The translations under genes and the position numbers were made by a program. From positions 20,422 to 84,421 of the forward strand of contig NZ_JMFO01000012.1 in NCBI RefSeq assembly GCF_000714715.1: a stretch of DNA of 64,000 nt. The letters are read 5' to 3'. Position 1 is the first letter of the stretch. Each line of letters starts with the position of its first letter. This DNA is from Candidatus Magnetobacterium casense. Lineage in GTDB: Bacteria; Nitrospirota; Thermodesulfovibrionia; Thermodesulfovibrionales; Magnetobacteriaceae. The notes beneath the pieces were generated by a model. The model saw nothing but the letters and a program-made list of their open reading frames with translations. It was not told the origin of the DNA and did no database searches. Below are positions 54,857 to 63,495 of this stretch, piece after piece.

Positions 54857-55225
54857 ATGGATGAAAGAATAAGAGAACTCGAAAATAAGTTTATAAAACT
54901 GGAGGAGGGACAAAGACGTCTTGAAGACAAGATAGACAATCATTTTGCCCTCTTTTGCCAGAAGATAGACGGTTTGACCACCCTGGTAGCTAACAATGAA
55001 AAGGCATTAAACGCTAAGATAGATGGCGTTGAAAAGGCATTAAACGCCCGAATAGACAGCACTGAAAGGAATCTGGGGCAACGGATGGATTTTTTCGAAA
55101 AATCCGTTGATGAGAAGATATCGAACAAGTTTAATGAAGCCAAGCTGCAACTAATCATGTGGATTGTAGGAGTAGGTATGACGACTGCTTCGCTGGCTGT
55201 AGCAGCCCTGAAACTATGGAAGTAG
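54857..55225 (+). CDS. Coiled-coil protein with C-terminal membrane anchor
   Basis: A 122 aa protein: residues 3-95 are heptad coiled coil with repeats of about 11 residues (KALNAKIDGVE / KALNARIDSTE), and the last 25 form one membrane helix (LIMWIVGVGMTTASLAVAAL). It resembles DUF1640-type tethers; function unknown. The promoter is excellent and there is no ribosome site, suggesting leaderless expression. Its neighbour on the other strand is rplM. Confidence 0.75.
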   Translation: MDERIRELENKFIKLEEGQRRLEDKIDNHFALFCQKIDGLTTLVANNEKALNAKIDGVEKALNARIDSTERNLGQRMDFFEKSVDEKISNKFNEAKLQLIMWIVGVGMTTASLAVAALKLWK

Positions 55226-55252
55226 CCACCAGAGGTGCAGCATGGTTGGCAT

Positions 55253-57457
55253 TTACGTCACAACCCTTCTGCAGACCTTCTCTGCCGAGGCATCGTATAT
55301 CTCAAACAGGAACTCGGTTATTGTAATGGGTACGTCCTCGTGTTCGTTGCTGCAGAGCATGATGCCATAGTCGTCGCCGGCCCTTTCGATAACAATGTCC
55401 AGGGTTGAGAAGCAGCCTTCTTTGTACTTAAGCGTCCTGCCGTCATCGTCGTAGAGGGTGAAGGTTGCCTTGTCGGTGACAAACCCTATGACCGTCAGAG
55501 ACCGGCAGTCTGCCTGACCGATGTAATCAACGGGATGAGTGAGTGTGACTAGGGTGTTTTCCCTGATAAAAATGAGCATCTCACCGAGTTCGGCGCCTAT
55601 GTAATAGACCCCCGGGGCATAGACCTCGACATCTCTTGCATCATAGCGTGAGCATCTCCACAGTAGCCACCGGTTTTTTTCTTGTTCCAGGTCGCACCTG
55701 GTTCTTTCTCGCTCCAAGTCGCACTTGGCCGATGGCAGGGTTACGTACCTGCCCCTTGCATTTGGCTGATGTATGGGTGCTACCATGATGGAGTTGCCAT
55801 ACATGAACTGGTCTTCGACATCCGTCGTATCAAAGAGCGGCGAAATAAAGGGCACCAACTCCCTCACACAACGCATGTACTCCGAGTACGTGTAGGGCAG
55901 GAGGGCATAGCGCAGGCGTATTGCCTCCCTCATCATGCCAAAAGCCCGGTGTCCGAATGCCCAGGGTTCCTGATACCTTGTGCCCATGGCGGAGTGATTC
56001 CTGCACAGTGGCGAAAACACCCCCAACTGCATCCACCTGATCATTAGTTCGGAGTACGTGTTGCATCCAAATCCGCCAATGTCTGCGCCACAGTAAAAGA
56101 ACCCCGCCATGTTCAGAGACATGAGCATCCTGATGTGTGACAACAGGTGTTCCCACCAGCTCATGTTGTCCCCGGTCCAGATGCCGGCCAACCTGTGAGT
56201 GCCCGTGCAACTGCTCCTGGACAGAAGAAAGTATCGCTGTTGTGGCATGTACTCGCTAAAACCCTCAACGGTTGCCTTTGCCATGTTAAACCCGTAGAGG
56301 TTGTGGATCGCATTATGGGGTACGGCGTTGCCGGCGTCATCGGTGTGGACGATTGCCTCGAAGTACTCCGGCCTGTTTGACATTGAAGTCAGCGCCTCCT
56401 TGTCAAAGCCGTTTTGTCTCATGTACTGTACGGTGTCGTAGAGTTCGTTGACGGCCTGCGGGGTGTAAAAGATGGATGGCTCGTTCATGTCGTTCCAGAA
56501 GCCCTCGATGCCGGCCTCGATGAAGCGTTTGTGGAGGCTTCCCCACCACTTTCTGGCGGCTTGGTTATGAAAGTCCGGCAGGTATGCAAATCCCGGCCAC
56601 ACCGCAGCAACAAACAGGCCGCCATCGGCACTGCGGCAGAAGTGTCCGTTATCCATTCCCTCCTGGCATACCCCGTACCCCCGCTCGACCTTCACGGCAG
56701 GGTCTATGATCGGCACCAGCTTAAAGCCATCCTGCTTCATTGAGGCAACAAAGCGTTCAAAGTCACCGAAGCGTTCCTGATTGATTGTGAACACCTTATA
56801 GCCATCCATGTAGTCTATGTCCATGTATATGGCGTCGCAGGGAAACCCCTTCTGTCTGAACATCTTTGCAAGTTCGGTGACAGACCTCTCATCGGGATAG
56901 CTCCACCGGGACTGGTGATAGCCAAATGCCCACTTTGGCGGCACGTAGGGGGTGCCGGTGAGTGTCAGAAATTCCCTGACGATATCGGTGGGCTTGAGGC
57001 CCTGTCCGGCAAAGACATAGATGTCAATGTTGCGATTTGCCATCCGTATCCGCAGGAGGTCGTCCTGTGTAAAACCGATGTCTATGGTAATTTCGGCGGG
57101 ATAGTCCAGGAACACCCCAAACGTCTCCGTGCCCTCTACGATGACAAATGGGTGTGAGCCATAGAGGCACTCCTTGTCCGGCGTATGGACGGGGTCATCG
57201 GTTGCGTAGAGCCTGTAGACCTTGCCCCTCTTGTTGAGTGCCCCCAGCGTCTGACCAAGACCAAAGACCCTGTCATGTGGTGAGAGGGTGTACGTCAGGT
57301 TCAGGCCGGTTTCGTCTATGGTGCAGTCGAACCTGCCGATAGCGTCAACAGGTTCCAGGGCGTCCTCGTTTACGGGCAAGGTAGTCATACCCGTCGTTAA
57401 GGGGCTTCCCAGTCTATAGACCGTTGTGAAGTTTAAAATTTCCGACCGCTTAAACAT
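55253..57457 (-). CDS. Alpha-glucosidase (glycoside hydrolase family 31)
   Basis: Retaining exo-alpha-glycosidase for alpha-glucans or related sugars; no signal peptide, so probably cytoplasmic. The 734 aa protein has the N-terminal beta-sandwich, RVFGLGQTLGALNKRG, WAFGYHQSRWSYP, the nucleophile Asp in EGFWNDMNEPS and the acid-base Asp in WTGDNMSWWEHL, plus GADIGGFGCNTYSELMIRWMQLG in adjacent pieces. I start at the ATG at 57457: a -10-like TATAAT (57464-57469 on the coding strand) is immediately upstream, and the longer frame to 57559 runs into a dispersed repeat and would have no purpose. Confidence 0.92.
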   Translation of the reverse strand: MFKRSEILNFTTVYRLGSPLTTGMTTLPVNEDALEPVDAIGRFDCTIDETGLNLTYTLSPHDRVFGLGQTLGALNKRGKVYRLYATDDPVHTPDKECLYGSHPFVIVEGTETFGVFLDYPAEITIDIGFTQDDLLRIRMANRNIDIYVFAGQGLKPTDIVREFLTLTGTPYVPPKWAFGYHQSRWSYPDERSVTELAKMFRQKGFPCDAIYMDIDYMDGYKVFTINQERFGDFERFVASMKQDGFKLVPIIDPAVKVERGYGVCQEGMDNGHFCRSADGGLFVAAVWPGFAYLPDFHNQAARKWWGSLHKRFIEAGIEGFWNDMNEPSIFYTPQAVNELYDTVQYMRQNGFDKEALTSMSNRPEYFEAIVHTDDAGNAVPHNAIHNLYGFNMAKATVEGFSEYMPQQRYFLLSRSSCTGTHRLAGIWTGDNMSWWEHLLSHIRMLMSLNMAGFFYCGADIGGFGCNTYSELMIRWMQLGVFSPLCRNHSAMGTRYQEPWAFGHRAFGMMREAIRLRYALLPYTYSEYMRCVRELVPFISPLFDTTDVEDQFMYGNSIMVAPIHQPNARGRYVTLPSAKCDLERERTRCDLEQEKNRWLLWRCSRYDARDVEVYAPGVYYIGAELGEMLIFIRENTLVTLTHPVDYIGQADCRSLTVIGFVTDKATFTLYDDDGRTLKYKEGCFSTLDIVIERAGDDYGIMLCSNEHEDVPITITEFLFEIYDASAEKVCRRVVT

Positions 57458-57463
57458 ACGACT

Positions 57464-57469
57464 ATTATA
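57464..57469 (-). promoter_or_regulatory. Putative -10 box of the GH31 gene
   Basis: TATAAT on the minus strand ends six bases before the ATG, so a transcript would be leaderless. No good -35 was seen. Confidence 0.45.
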
Positions 57470-57492
57470 CCATGAATCAGAGGGCTTTATGT

Positions 57493-57616
57493 TATAGAGC
57501 GTTTCGATTGCATGCGATACAAAAAAAGAAAGGGGCGGTTTGTGGCAGGGGTGCCCCACCCCCTCCGCCCCCCTTCAGAACCCCCTGCAAGGGGGCCAGT
57601 CCCCTTAACCCCTTAA
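57493..57616 (-). repeat. GC-rich dispersed hairpin repeat, copy 7 (inverse orientation)
   Basis: The start TATAGAGCGTTTCGATTGC matches the inverse of the tail at 3046-3073. The rest contains AGAAAGGGGCGG, GGGTGCCCCACCC and the GGGGGCCAGTCCCC arm. The match to copy 1 spans most of the unit. Confidence 0.75.
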
Positions 57617-57638
57617 TGGGTGGGTGCTATTACAGCGC

Positions 57639-58696
57639 TTACCTCATCTGCCAGACGGAAGGCATACCGCGTATAATGAAGTCCCCGCCTATTATCTTGG
57701 TGCCGTCCATAAGCCACACATAGATATCGCTGCTTGAGGTGCTTTGCCATATCATATCGGCCTTGCCATCGCCGTCAAAGTCGCCGGTTGTCCTGAGCTG
57801 CCAGTCTGATGGCATACCACGCAGTACGAAGTCAGTGCTTGCTATCTTGGCACCATCCATAAGCCACATGACTATGTCGCCGGTCTTGCTGTTTCGTAGC
57901 AAGATGTCAGATTTTCCGTCGCCATTGAAGTCGTCCACTGCGATAATATCCCAGTCTGATGATAGGTTTTGGGTGGCATAGTTGCCTCCGGTTATGGACT
58001 TACCGTTCATTAGCCATATGTAAACATCACCTGTTGCCGAGTTTCTCCAGAGGATGTCCCTTTTGCCATCACCGTCAAAGTCGTACTTGAGCGCATTTTG
58101 TTTGCCGACATTGCGAGCGTGCATGTAGGCATTGTGTCGCTGCAATCGCCGCTCCAGTTAGCAAAGGTATAACCTGTATCCGGTATTGCGGTGAGGGTTA
58201 CGGATGTGCCGAAGCTGTATGATGTGGTACCTGTGTTGCCGCTCCACGAGAGTGTGCCTGTCGATGCGGTTACGTTTCCAGAGCCGTTACCGGATTTGGA
58301 GACGGTGAGGATATATTGGGGAGTTGGGGTGGAAGAAGGGGCAAACTTTTGGACGCGATGGCCACCTTGTTCTACCACATACACATTGCCTGCGTTATCC
58401 AACGCTACATAAGCCGGATAAATAAACTGTCCATCACCCGAGCCTTGGCTGCCCCACTTGGTTATAAATTTACCACTTGCATCAAACTTCTGTATGCGAT
58501 GGTTACCTTGTTCTGGCACATACACATTGCCTGCGCTGTCTAGCGTTATTCCAATAGGGCCATAAAAATGCCCATCGCCGCTGCCTTCAGCACCCCACTT
58601 GGTGACAAAGACGTAGTCATCCGCAGCAGCCGCTACCCCCCCCATAGATGCAATAACCATGCCACACACAAGAACTGCCATAAACATTCTCTTCAT
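57639..58696 (-). pseudogene. Secreted NHL-repeat protein with InlB and VCBS modules, frameshifted
   Basis: The gene starts at the ATG at 58696 (AAGGAG upstream) with a signal peptide (MKRMFMAVLVCGMVIASMG). Two NHL repeats follow (GPIGITLDSAGNVYVPEQGNHRIQKF, split here, and YPAYVALDNAGNVYVVEQG), then an InlB-type repeat (GYTFANWSGDCSDTMPTCT). That frame ends out of register at 58010. Three VCBS-like repeats (DFDGDGKRDILWRN..WLMNG and two more) are in another frame from about 58145 to 57639. The switch is near 58090-58140, where the residues joining the two modules in the paralogues are missing, so a small deletion that is not a multiple of three is likely. A sequencing error cannot be excluded. 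Confidence 0.8.
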
Positions 58697-58860
58697 AACC
58701 TTACTCCTTGTTTGAACTGTTTTTTCTGTACCCAAATCAGGCACATTTTCTATCTTGTCAAAGACAATTAGCCTATTATCTAACATCTATACCGCATTTG
58801 TCAAGGTGTGCTTTCAAAAAAGAGCTTGCAGTTTGGCGACAAATATGTCAACATAGACTT

Positions 58861-59205
58861 GTGAGAGATACACGACAAATTTCATGGCTCAAGGCGGCTC
58901 GCAGGGACTTCGAGGAATTTCCAGAAGATGTGCAAGACGACATGCTTGATGCGCTCTCACTTGCTGCGGAGGGCAAAAAGGCGAACAATGCAAAACCCTG
59001 CAAGGGTAGCGAAGACGGCGTGTTTGAAATTGCAGTTCGGCATCGCGGAGACGCTTTCCGTACGCTCTACGCCGTCAAGGTTGGCGTGAACATTTGGGTG
59101 ATTCACGCCTTTCAGAAAAAATCCAAGTCGGGGATCAAAACCCCTCAAATGGAGGTCGAGCTTATCCGAGAACGGATAAAACGACTAAAGGAGGCTTTAA
59201 AATGA
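58861..59205 (+). CDS. RelE/Gp49-like (HigB-type) toxin
   Basis: A 114 aa phage-derived Gp49-like/HigB family protein: ISWLKAARRDFEEFPEDVQDDML, GVFEIAVRHRGDAFRTLYAVK, and WVIHAFQKKSKSGIKTPQMEVELIRERI in adjacent pieces. I use the GTG at 58861 since the homology begins there; the longer frame to 58708 has unlike sequence. Its stop overlaps the start of the antitoxin (ATGA). Confidence 0.88.
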   Translation: MRDTRQISWLKAARRDFEEFPEDVQDDMLDALSLAAEGKKANNAKPCKGSEDGVFEIAVRHRGDAFRTLYAVKVGVNIWVIHAFQKKSKSGIKTPQMEVELIRERIKRLKEALK

Positions 59206-59564
59206 ACGACGACGACATGGAACTTGTGCACGGAAGCGGCAACATCTATCGTGACTTTGGACGCCCAAACGCGGGACTTAGGCAGGCTCGCGCTATCATC
59301 GCGGCTAAGATCATCGGTATACTCGATGAACGCAAACTCACGACGCGCGACGCCGAAAAGTTGACGGGCGTTTCACACTCCGAGTTTTCGCGCATCCGCA
59401 ACGCACAGCTCAGGCGGTTCACGCTTGACCGGATGATCACGATTCTTGGAAAACTTGACGAAGATATTGAGGTGGATGTTACCTTCACGTCACATCATTC
59501 TTTGCAAGAAGGAGTACACTCTGGTGCCACTGCATTCAAACGTGGTCACATTGCTCAAGTATAG
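59202..59564 (+). CDS. XRE-family antitoxin (HigA-like)
   Basis: A 120 aa protein with a helix-turn-helix LTTRDAEKLTGVSHSEFSRIRN and IEVDVTF end, preceded by SGNIYRDFGRPNAGLRQARAIIAAKI in adjacent pieces, the usual antitoxin that follows Gp49-like toxins. It represses its own operon. AAAGGAGG precedes the ATG. The C-terminal tail (SGATAFKRGHIAQV) is longer than usual. Confidence 0.9.
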   Translation: MNDDDMELVHGSGNIYRDFGRPNAGLRQARAIIAAKIIGILDERKLTTRDAEKLTGVSHSEFSRIRNAQLRRFTLDRMITILGKLDEDIEVDVTFTSHHSLQEGVHSGATAFKRGHIAQV

Positions 59565-59581
59565 TAAAGATTAACTCCAAG

Positions 59582-59672
59582 TGGGGTTCTGAAGGGGGTC
59601 AGGGGCCATGCGGCTTTTATGTCAAACCGCCCTGGCTCACCCCCTGGAATGTCAAGAAGCCATAGCCCCTTC
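59582..59672 (+). repeat. GC-rich dispersed hairpin repeat, diverged copy
   Basis: TGGGGTTCTGAAGGGGGTC matches the second half of copy 1, followed by GGGGCCATG...CATAGCCCC as diverged arms. It lies after the antitoxin gene. Confidence 0.5.
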
Positions 59673-59681
59673 ACAAAAAAC

Positions 59682-59710
59682 TTGACCATTATAGCCACAT
59701 TAACTATAAT
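59682..59710 (+). promoter_or_regulatory. Sigma70-like promoter of broken Phd/PIN operon
   Basis: TTGACC (59682-59687), 17-base spacer, perfect TATAAT (59705-59710), followed by AAAGGAG and an ATG at 59738. The promoter remains good although the genes behind it are broken. Confidence 0.7.
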
Positions 59711-59737
59711 ATCTATATCAACTTTGATAAAGGAGAT

Positions 59738-59827
59738 ATGACCGTGCTTAAAACCATATCAGCAATGAAGGCCAGACAAAACTTGGGGCAAATCATCAAG
59801 CATGCTAAAGGTTGTTGTGGATACTAA
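59738..59827 (+). pseudogene. Phd/YefM-type antitoxin remnant
   Basis: A 29-codon frame, MTVLKTISAMKARQNLGQII then KHAKGCCGY, is the first helix-strand part of a Phd/YefM antitoxin and stops where the rest of the fold should follow. It has AGGAG before the ATG. The sequence fuses into the start of a PIN gene, which begins at 59802 in another frame, so a deletion has joined the two genes. Confidence 0.65.
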
Positions 59828-59894
59828 TGTTTTTATTAGCGCCCTTTTAAATCCTCTAAAGAAATGTTTTCAAACAACCGATAAGAACATATAG
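59802..59894 (+). pseudogene. PIN-domain toxin N-terminal remnant
   Basis: MLKVVVDTNVFISALLNPLKK matches the PIN domain start, with the first catalytic Asp in VVDTNVF, but a stop follows after 30 residues. It overlaps the Phd remnant. The stretch from here to 59974 holds no other gene. Confidence 0.7.
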
Positions 59895-59974
59895 GTGTTT
59901 TTTTAGTGAAAAGGCCAAACAAGGGCGGGCATTTTGCCCGAGGTCAAGTATAAAGTTAAGGAGGAACGAATTGT

Positions 59975-60634
59975 ATGAATGTTAATACCGACTTTAGCGC
60001 CTTGCAACAGACGGCCGACATTTACCAGGGCAACAAGGTAAACAACGTCGCTCGTGTCAACAAGACAGCCGACGGGGTTGAAGGCAAGGCTGATGGCCCG
60101 CAACGGGGTCAGGACAAGGTGAGCATCAGTGCCGAGGCTCGTGACAAGTACAATGAGAGCTTGAAGGCTGCCAACACGGACAACAAGGCTGCAGATGATA
60201 CAAAAAAATCCAACCCCAACACTAAAGGCTCCGATGCGAACACCAAAAAGACTGAAACCGCAAATAGCCCCGAGGATATCGCCAACTACAAAAAACGTAT
60301 GAAGCAGGCCGAAATCGACAGAAAGGCAGCAGAAGACGCCAAAAATGCGGAGGCCAAAAAAGCCGAAGACAAAACCGATAACTCCAACGCAAACACCAAA
60401 AAGACTGAGGACTCAAAGAACGCTCAGACCAACGACAAGGAAGCCCTGAAGAAAGCAGAGGCTGATAAAAAGGCAGCAGAAGACGCCAAAAATACGGAGA
60501 ACAAAAAGGCTGAAGACAAAACCGACAACTCAGAGACAACTAAAAAATCATCCAACACTGACAACGCCAAAGGAACTGAGGAAACCACAACAACAAAACG
60601 AGGCAGTAAACGGCCAGCCGATAAGGTAGCATAA
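59975..60634 (+). CDS. Low-complexity Lys/Asp/Asn/Ala-rich protein
   Basis: A 219 aa hydrophilic protein. The first 65 residues are less biased and have a pattern (GQDKVSISAEARDKY) resembling the N-terminal motif of FlgM-like and other flagellar regulators, but this match is short. From residue 66 it is Lys/Asp/Asn/Ala/Thr-rich with an imperfect repeat of about 45 residues (DRKAAEDAKNAEAKKAEDKT / DKKAAEDAKNTENKKAEDKT). It is probably disordered. AAGGAGG precedes the ATG. Neither its partner nor its location is known. Confidence 0.6.
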   Translation: MNVNTDFSALQQTADIYQGNKVNNVARVNKTADGVEGKADGPQRGQDKVSISAEARDKYNESLKAANTDNKAADDTKKSNPNTKGSDANTKKTETANSPEDIANYKKRMKQAEIDRKAAEDAKNAEAKKAEDKTDNSNANTKKTEDSKNAQTNDKEALKKAEADKKAAEDAKNTENKKAEDKTDNSETTKKSSNTDNAKGTEETTTTKRGSKRPADKVA

Positions 60635-60773
60635 CATATTGAACTCTGACTGATAAGGAATTAAAAGGAAAGGGAGGGTGACTCACCTGAACGATTTCTC
60701 TGTTAGCCTGATGCTCATCCTTCAGCTCTCCCCGAACTTTATGCCGGCTTGGGAAGGATAGCCAACAGCTAAA

Positions 60774-61739
60774 CTAGAACTTTATGTTATGGTCTTTAAG
60801 GTGTTTAAGGTAGCGATTTATCTGCATTTCGCTTAAGAGTCTTTCTTTGACAAAGTACTCGCCGATTGGCTTTTGGCTTTTCTGTTGCTGCCACACCAGC
60901 ATGTTGCATTGAAACGGGGTAATGACCTTGAGCCTGACGAGACAATCGCCAAGTCGTTCGCCCCGGATCTTGCCCCGTAACAGTTCAACGATCTTTTCTT
61001 CGTTGAGCCATCCCCACCGCACGGCGATCTCTCCCATGCGCTGACGCTGCTTTGACTGCCAGACAATGGCGGCTATGAGGTCCTTCCAGGAAACGATCCC
61101 GGCATAATACAGAAACTCGCCTATACGCAGCTTCCGCCGTGGCAGATTTTTTGCCTGATACGCGTAGGTTGACGTCTTTGAGGAGTCAATGGTGAAACGT
61201 GGGTCCTGATTGTTGGACTGCTTGTGGGCATCTCTGCCGTTGTGACTGTCGGCATGTTTGGCGGAAAAACCGTTGTTGCTAAAGCCGGCCGATTCAGTCT
61301 TGTGTTGCTGCGTATTGTTGGAAGACGACCTGTTGTTTCCATAGTATGACTGTTGAGTGCTCTTTGCCGACTGATTTTGATAGGCACTCTGGTTGGACTG
61401 TTGCCACGTCTTAAAGTTACCGGTGTAGGAGTCCTTTTGTGGCTTGAATGTATTGACGTAACTATCTTTGAGTTTGAAGCCGTTTTCCCTCTGCTTCAGG
61501 AACGCGTTGAGCTTTTCGTATGCCTCGGTGGCCTCGATGAACTGCTGCGTACAGGTTTTTTTGTACTCCTCGCCCTCGGAGGCATTGCGGTCGGGGTGGG
61601 TTGCGAGGGCTATCTTTCTGTAGGCGCTCTTGAGACCCGACGGCTGGATGTATTCGAGGAAGCCACGGTCAATCTTGACCTCCTCGCCAAACAGCACCTT
61701 GCAGGCATCGTAGAGCTCTATCTCATTTACACTATACAT
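60774..61739 (-). CDS. DnaJ-domain protein with C-terminal helical domain
   Basis: A 321 aa protein: the N-terminal J domain (residues 3-85) has the essential HPD in ALATHPDRNA, and recruits DnaK. A Gln/Asn/Ser-rich linker (90-190; NQSAKSTQQSYYGNNRSSSN) follows. The C-terminal 125 residues are two related winged or helical units (LRIGEFLYYAGIVSWKDLIAAI, and RLGDCLVRLKVITPFQCNML), similar to the N-terminal domain of GspE/PilB-type ATPases. No zinc centre is present, so this is not a full DnaJ. Function unknown; a type IV pilus or secretion link is speculation. Confidence 0.82.
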   Translation of the reverse strand: MYSVNEIELYDACKVLFGEEVKIDRGFLEYIQPSGLKSAYRKIALATHPDRNASEGEEYKKTCTQQFIEATEAYEKLNAFLKQRENGFKLKDSYVNTFKPQKDSYTGNFKTWQQSNQSAYQNQSAKSTQQSYYGNNRSSSNNTQQHKTESAGFSNNGFSAKHADSHNGRDAHKQSNNQDPRFTIDSSKTSTYAYQAKNLPRRKLRIGEFLYYAGIVSWKDLIAAIVWQSKQRQRMGEIAVRWGWLNEEKIVELLRGKIRGERLGDCLVRLKVITPFQCNMLVWQQQKSQKPIGEYFVKERLLSEMQINRYLKHLKDHNIKF

Positions 61740-61814
61740 TGAAAAGATTGTATCAAATCTTAAAGTAACTTGTCAAGTAATTTTTTATATCACATTAATT
61801 AATAAGCAAAATCA

Positions 61815-62060
61815 GTATCCTCTTTATATTTCATGGTAAAAGAAAGAAGGAGGGCGGCGGAGCTTCTTTTCCTCTCCAGGGGGTGAGGCACCCCTGCCAT
61901 AAAAGTCGCACCTGGCCCTCCTCAGACCTCCTCTGCAAGGGGGGGCGAGGTGCAATCTTGTCGCAGCGGGGGTTGGCAACCCCTGGCTAAAAGCCGCACC
62001 CGCCCCGGCCATGAAGAAGCCCCCTTAACCCCATTTTACCCTACTCTTTTAAGAGGATAC
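61815..62060. mobile_element. 246-bp MITE-like element carrying GC-rich hairpins
   Basis: Bounded by GTATCCTCTT (61815) and AAGAGGATAC (to 62060). The element is inverse to that at 49619-49741: ATATTTCATGGTAAAAG follows the left end, and CCCCATTTTACC precedes the right end. The interior has extra GC-rich hairpins (GGTGAGGCACCCC, GGTTGGCAACCCC). No target duplication. No gene is seen in the surrounding 61740-62202. Confidence 0.75.
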
Positions 62061-62202
62061 GTATTGACTTGAAAGAGAGGTTTCATTTACTATTATAAGG
62101 TAGAGCTAATCATCAAAGCACTATGAAGAGGTGGAGCATCCATACTGTAACATCGTTTCATTTTGCAACATATATAGTAGAAAGAGGGGTCTGATTAGGA
62201 GC

Positions 62203-62793
62203 ATGAAAATAGGCACTCGTCTTGGTGCAGGGTTTTTGCTGATACTGTTACTTCTGATGGCTGTTGCTGTTTTTGGAATAAACCGTATGCATAACTTGTA
62301 CGGCCTTGTCTATAAGATGCACAGACATCCCTTTACCGTTATCAGGACAGTATCGAGGATTGACGCCAATGTTATCAGGATTGATCAATACATGAACTAT
62401 ATTGTCCGTGCCAAGGACTTATCTGACGTGGATAAAGACTCTCTCTACATAGACGAAGCTGAAAAGGAGGTACTCGAAAACTTTAATACCATCTCCGTGC
62501 GCTTTCTTGGCGATAAGGCAATGTATGATACTGCACTGGGGCTGTACCTGCAATGGAAACCTTTAAGGGGTGAGATTATATCATTGGTAAAGGCCGGCAA
62601 ACTGGATGAAGCAGAGGCCATATTACATGGAAGACATACTGATCATATATCAGACATTAACAAGGCAACAAGCGTTATTGTAAGTTTTGCCCAAAACAAG
62701 GCTGAGACATTTCTCCAGGATGCAGAGAATACCACTAAAGATGCGTTAGACTTGATGTGGATATTCCTGCCACTTGCAGCGGATATTCTGTAA
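62203..62793 (+). pseudogene. Truncated chemoreceptor-like sensor domain
   Basis: The reading frame encodes a membrane helix (GFLLILLLLMAVAVFGI), a four-helix-bundle sensor (GLVYKMHRHPFTVIRTVSRI in consecutive pieces, VRAKDLSDV, YLQWKPLRGEII), and the beginning of a second membrane helix (DLMWIFLPLAADIL) where it stops. HAMP and all signalling parts of an MCP or GGDEF protein are missing, and a transposase gene starts 135 bases later. The likely start is the ATG at 62203 with AGGAG nearby. It is probably the 5' part of a gene disrupted by insertion. Confidence 0.7.
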
Positions 62794-62887
62794 ACAGTAA
62801 GCATAGATATCAATAAAGATGGCAGGGTACGGATATTTTTTAGCCAAAATGTAGACACTAAAATAGTCGAATGTACAAAAATAACGC

Positions 62888-62917
62888 TTGACAATTAAAT
62901 TAACTATGATATATAAT
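62888..62917 (+). promoter_or_regulatory. Promoter of IS1634-like transposase
   Basis: TTGACA (62888-62893), 18-base spacer, TATAAT (62912-62917), 10 bases before the transposase ATG. Confidence 0.6.
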
Positions 62918-62927
62918 AGTAGTCACT

Positions 62928-63482
62928 ATGTATATAGATTACTCAACGATAAAGACATCTAGTGGCAAAAGTCACACGAGGATATTATTACGTGAATCCT
63001 ATAGGGATGATGGCAAGGTAAAAAAACGGACTTTATCAAATCTTACACATCTTCCTGCAAATATTATCAGGATGATCAGAGACATGTTGACAGGCACTGG
63101 AAAACCAATAGATAAGAAAGTGATAGAGACGGATAAGGTTAGCGTGAAAACAGGATTAAAGTTTGGTGCACTCTATGTGCTTTACGTTTTTATCATACGG
63201 CTAAAAATATTAGAAGCACTTGGTAAATCGCGAGAAGCCTTATTGGTGGTATGGTTAATATGTGCACGTATTCTTTTTCAAGGTTCACGACTTAAAGCCG
63301 CAAGAATGGCAAGACATTATGCAATCAGAAATATAATCGGAGTAGAAGCGTTTAACGAAAATCATCTCTATGAAGCACTCAAGTGGCTTAACGATAAACA
63401 AAAAGAAATCGAAGAGCATCTTATGAAACAAAATGTTGTTGACGGAGAAAATATATTTCTTTATGATGTAACCTCATGTTAG
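62928..63482 (+). pseudogene. IS1634/IS4-like transposase, 5' fragment
   Basis: The first 184 aa of an IS1634-family transposase: the start YIDYSTIKTSSGKSHTRILL, KVKKRTLSNLTHLP, then GALYVLYVFIIRLKILEALG and helices up to IFLYDVTS, the first catalytic Asp motif (YDVTSSYLEG in intact proteins), where the frame stops in a changed sequence. The remaining DDE residues are missing. The break coincides with the end of an ISAzo13-like transposase on the other strand, so insertion or a later deletion cut the gene. Confidence 0.8.
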
Positions 63483-63495
63483 TAACTGTCCATAA

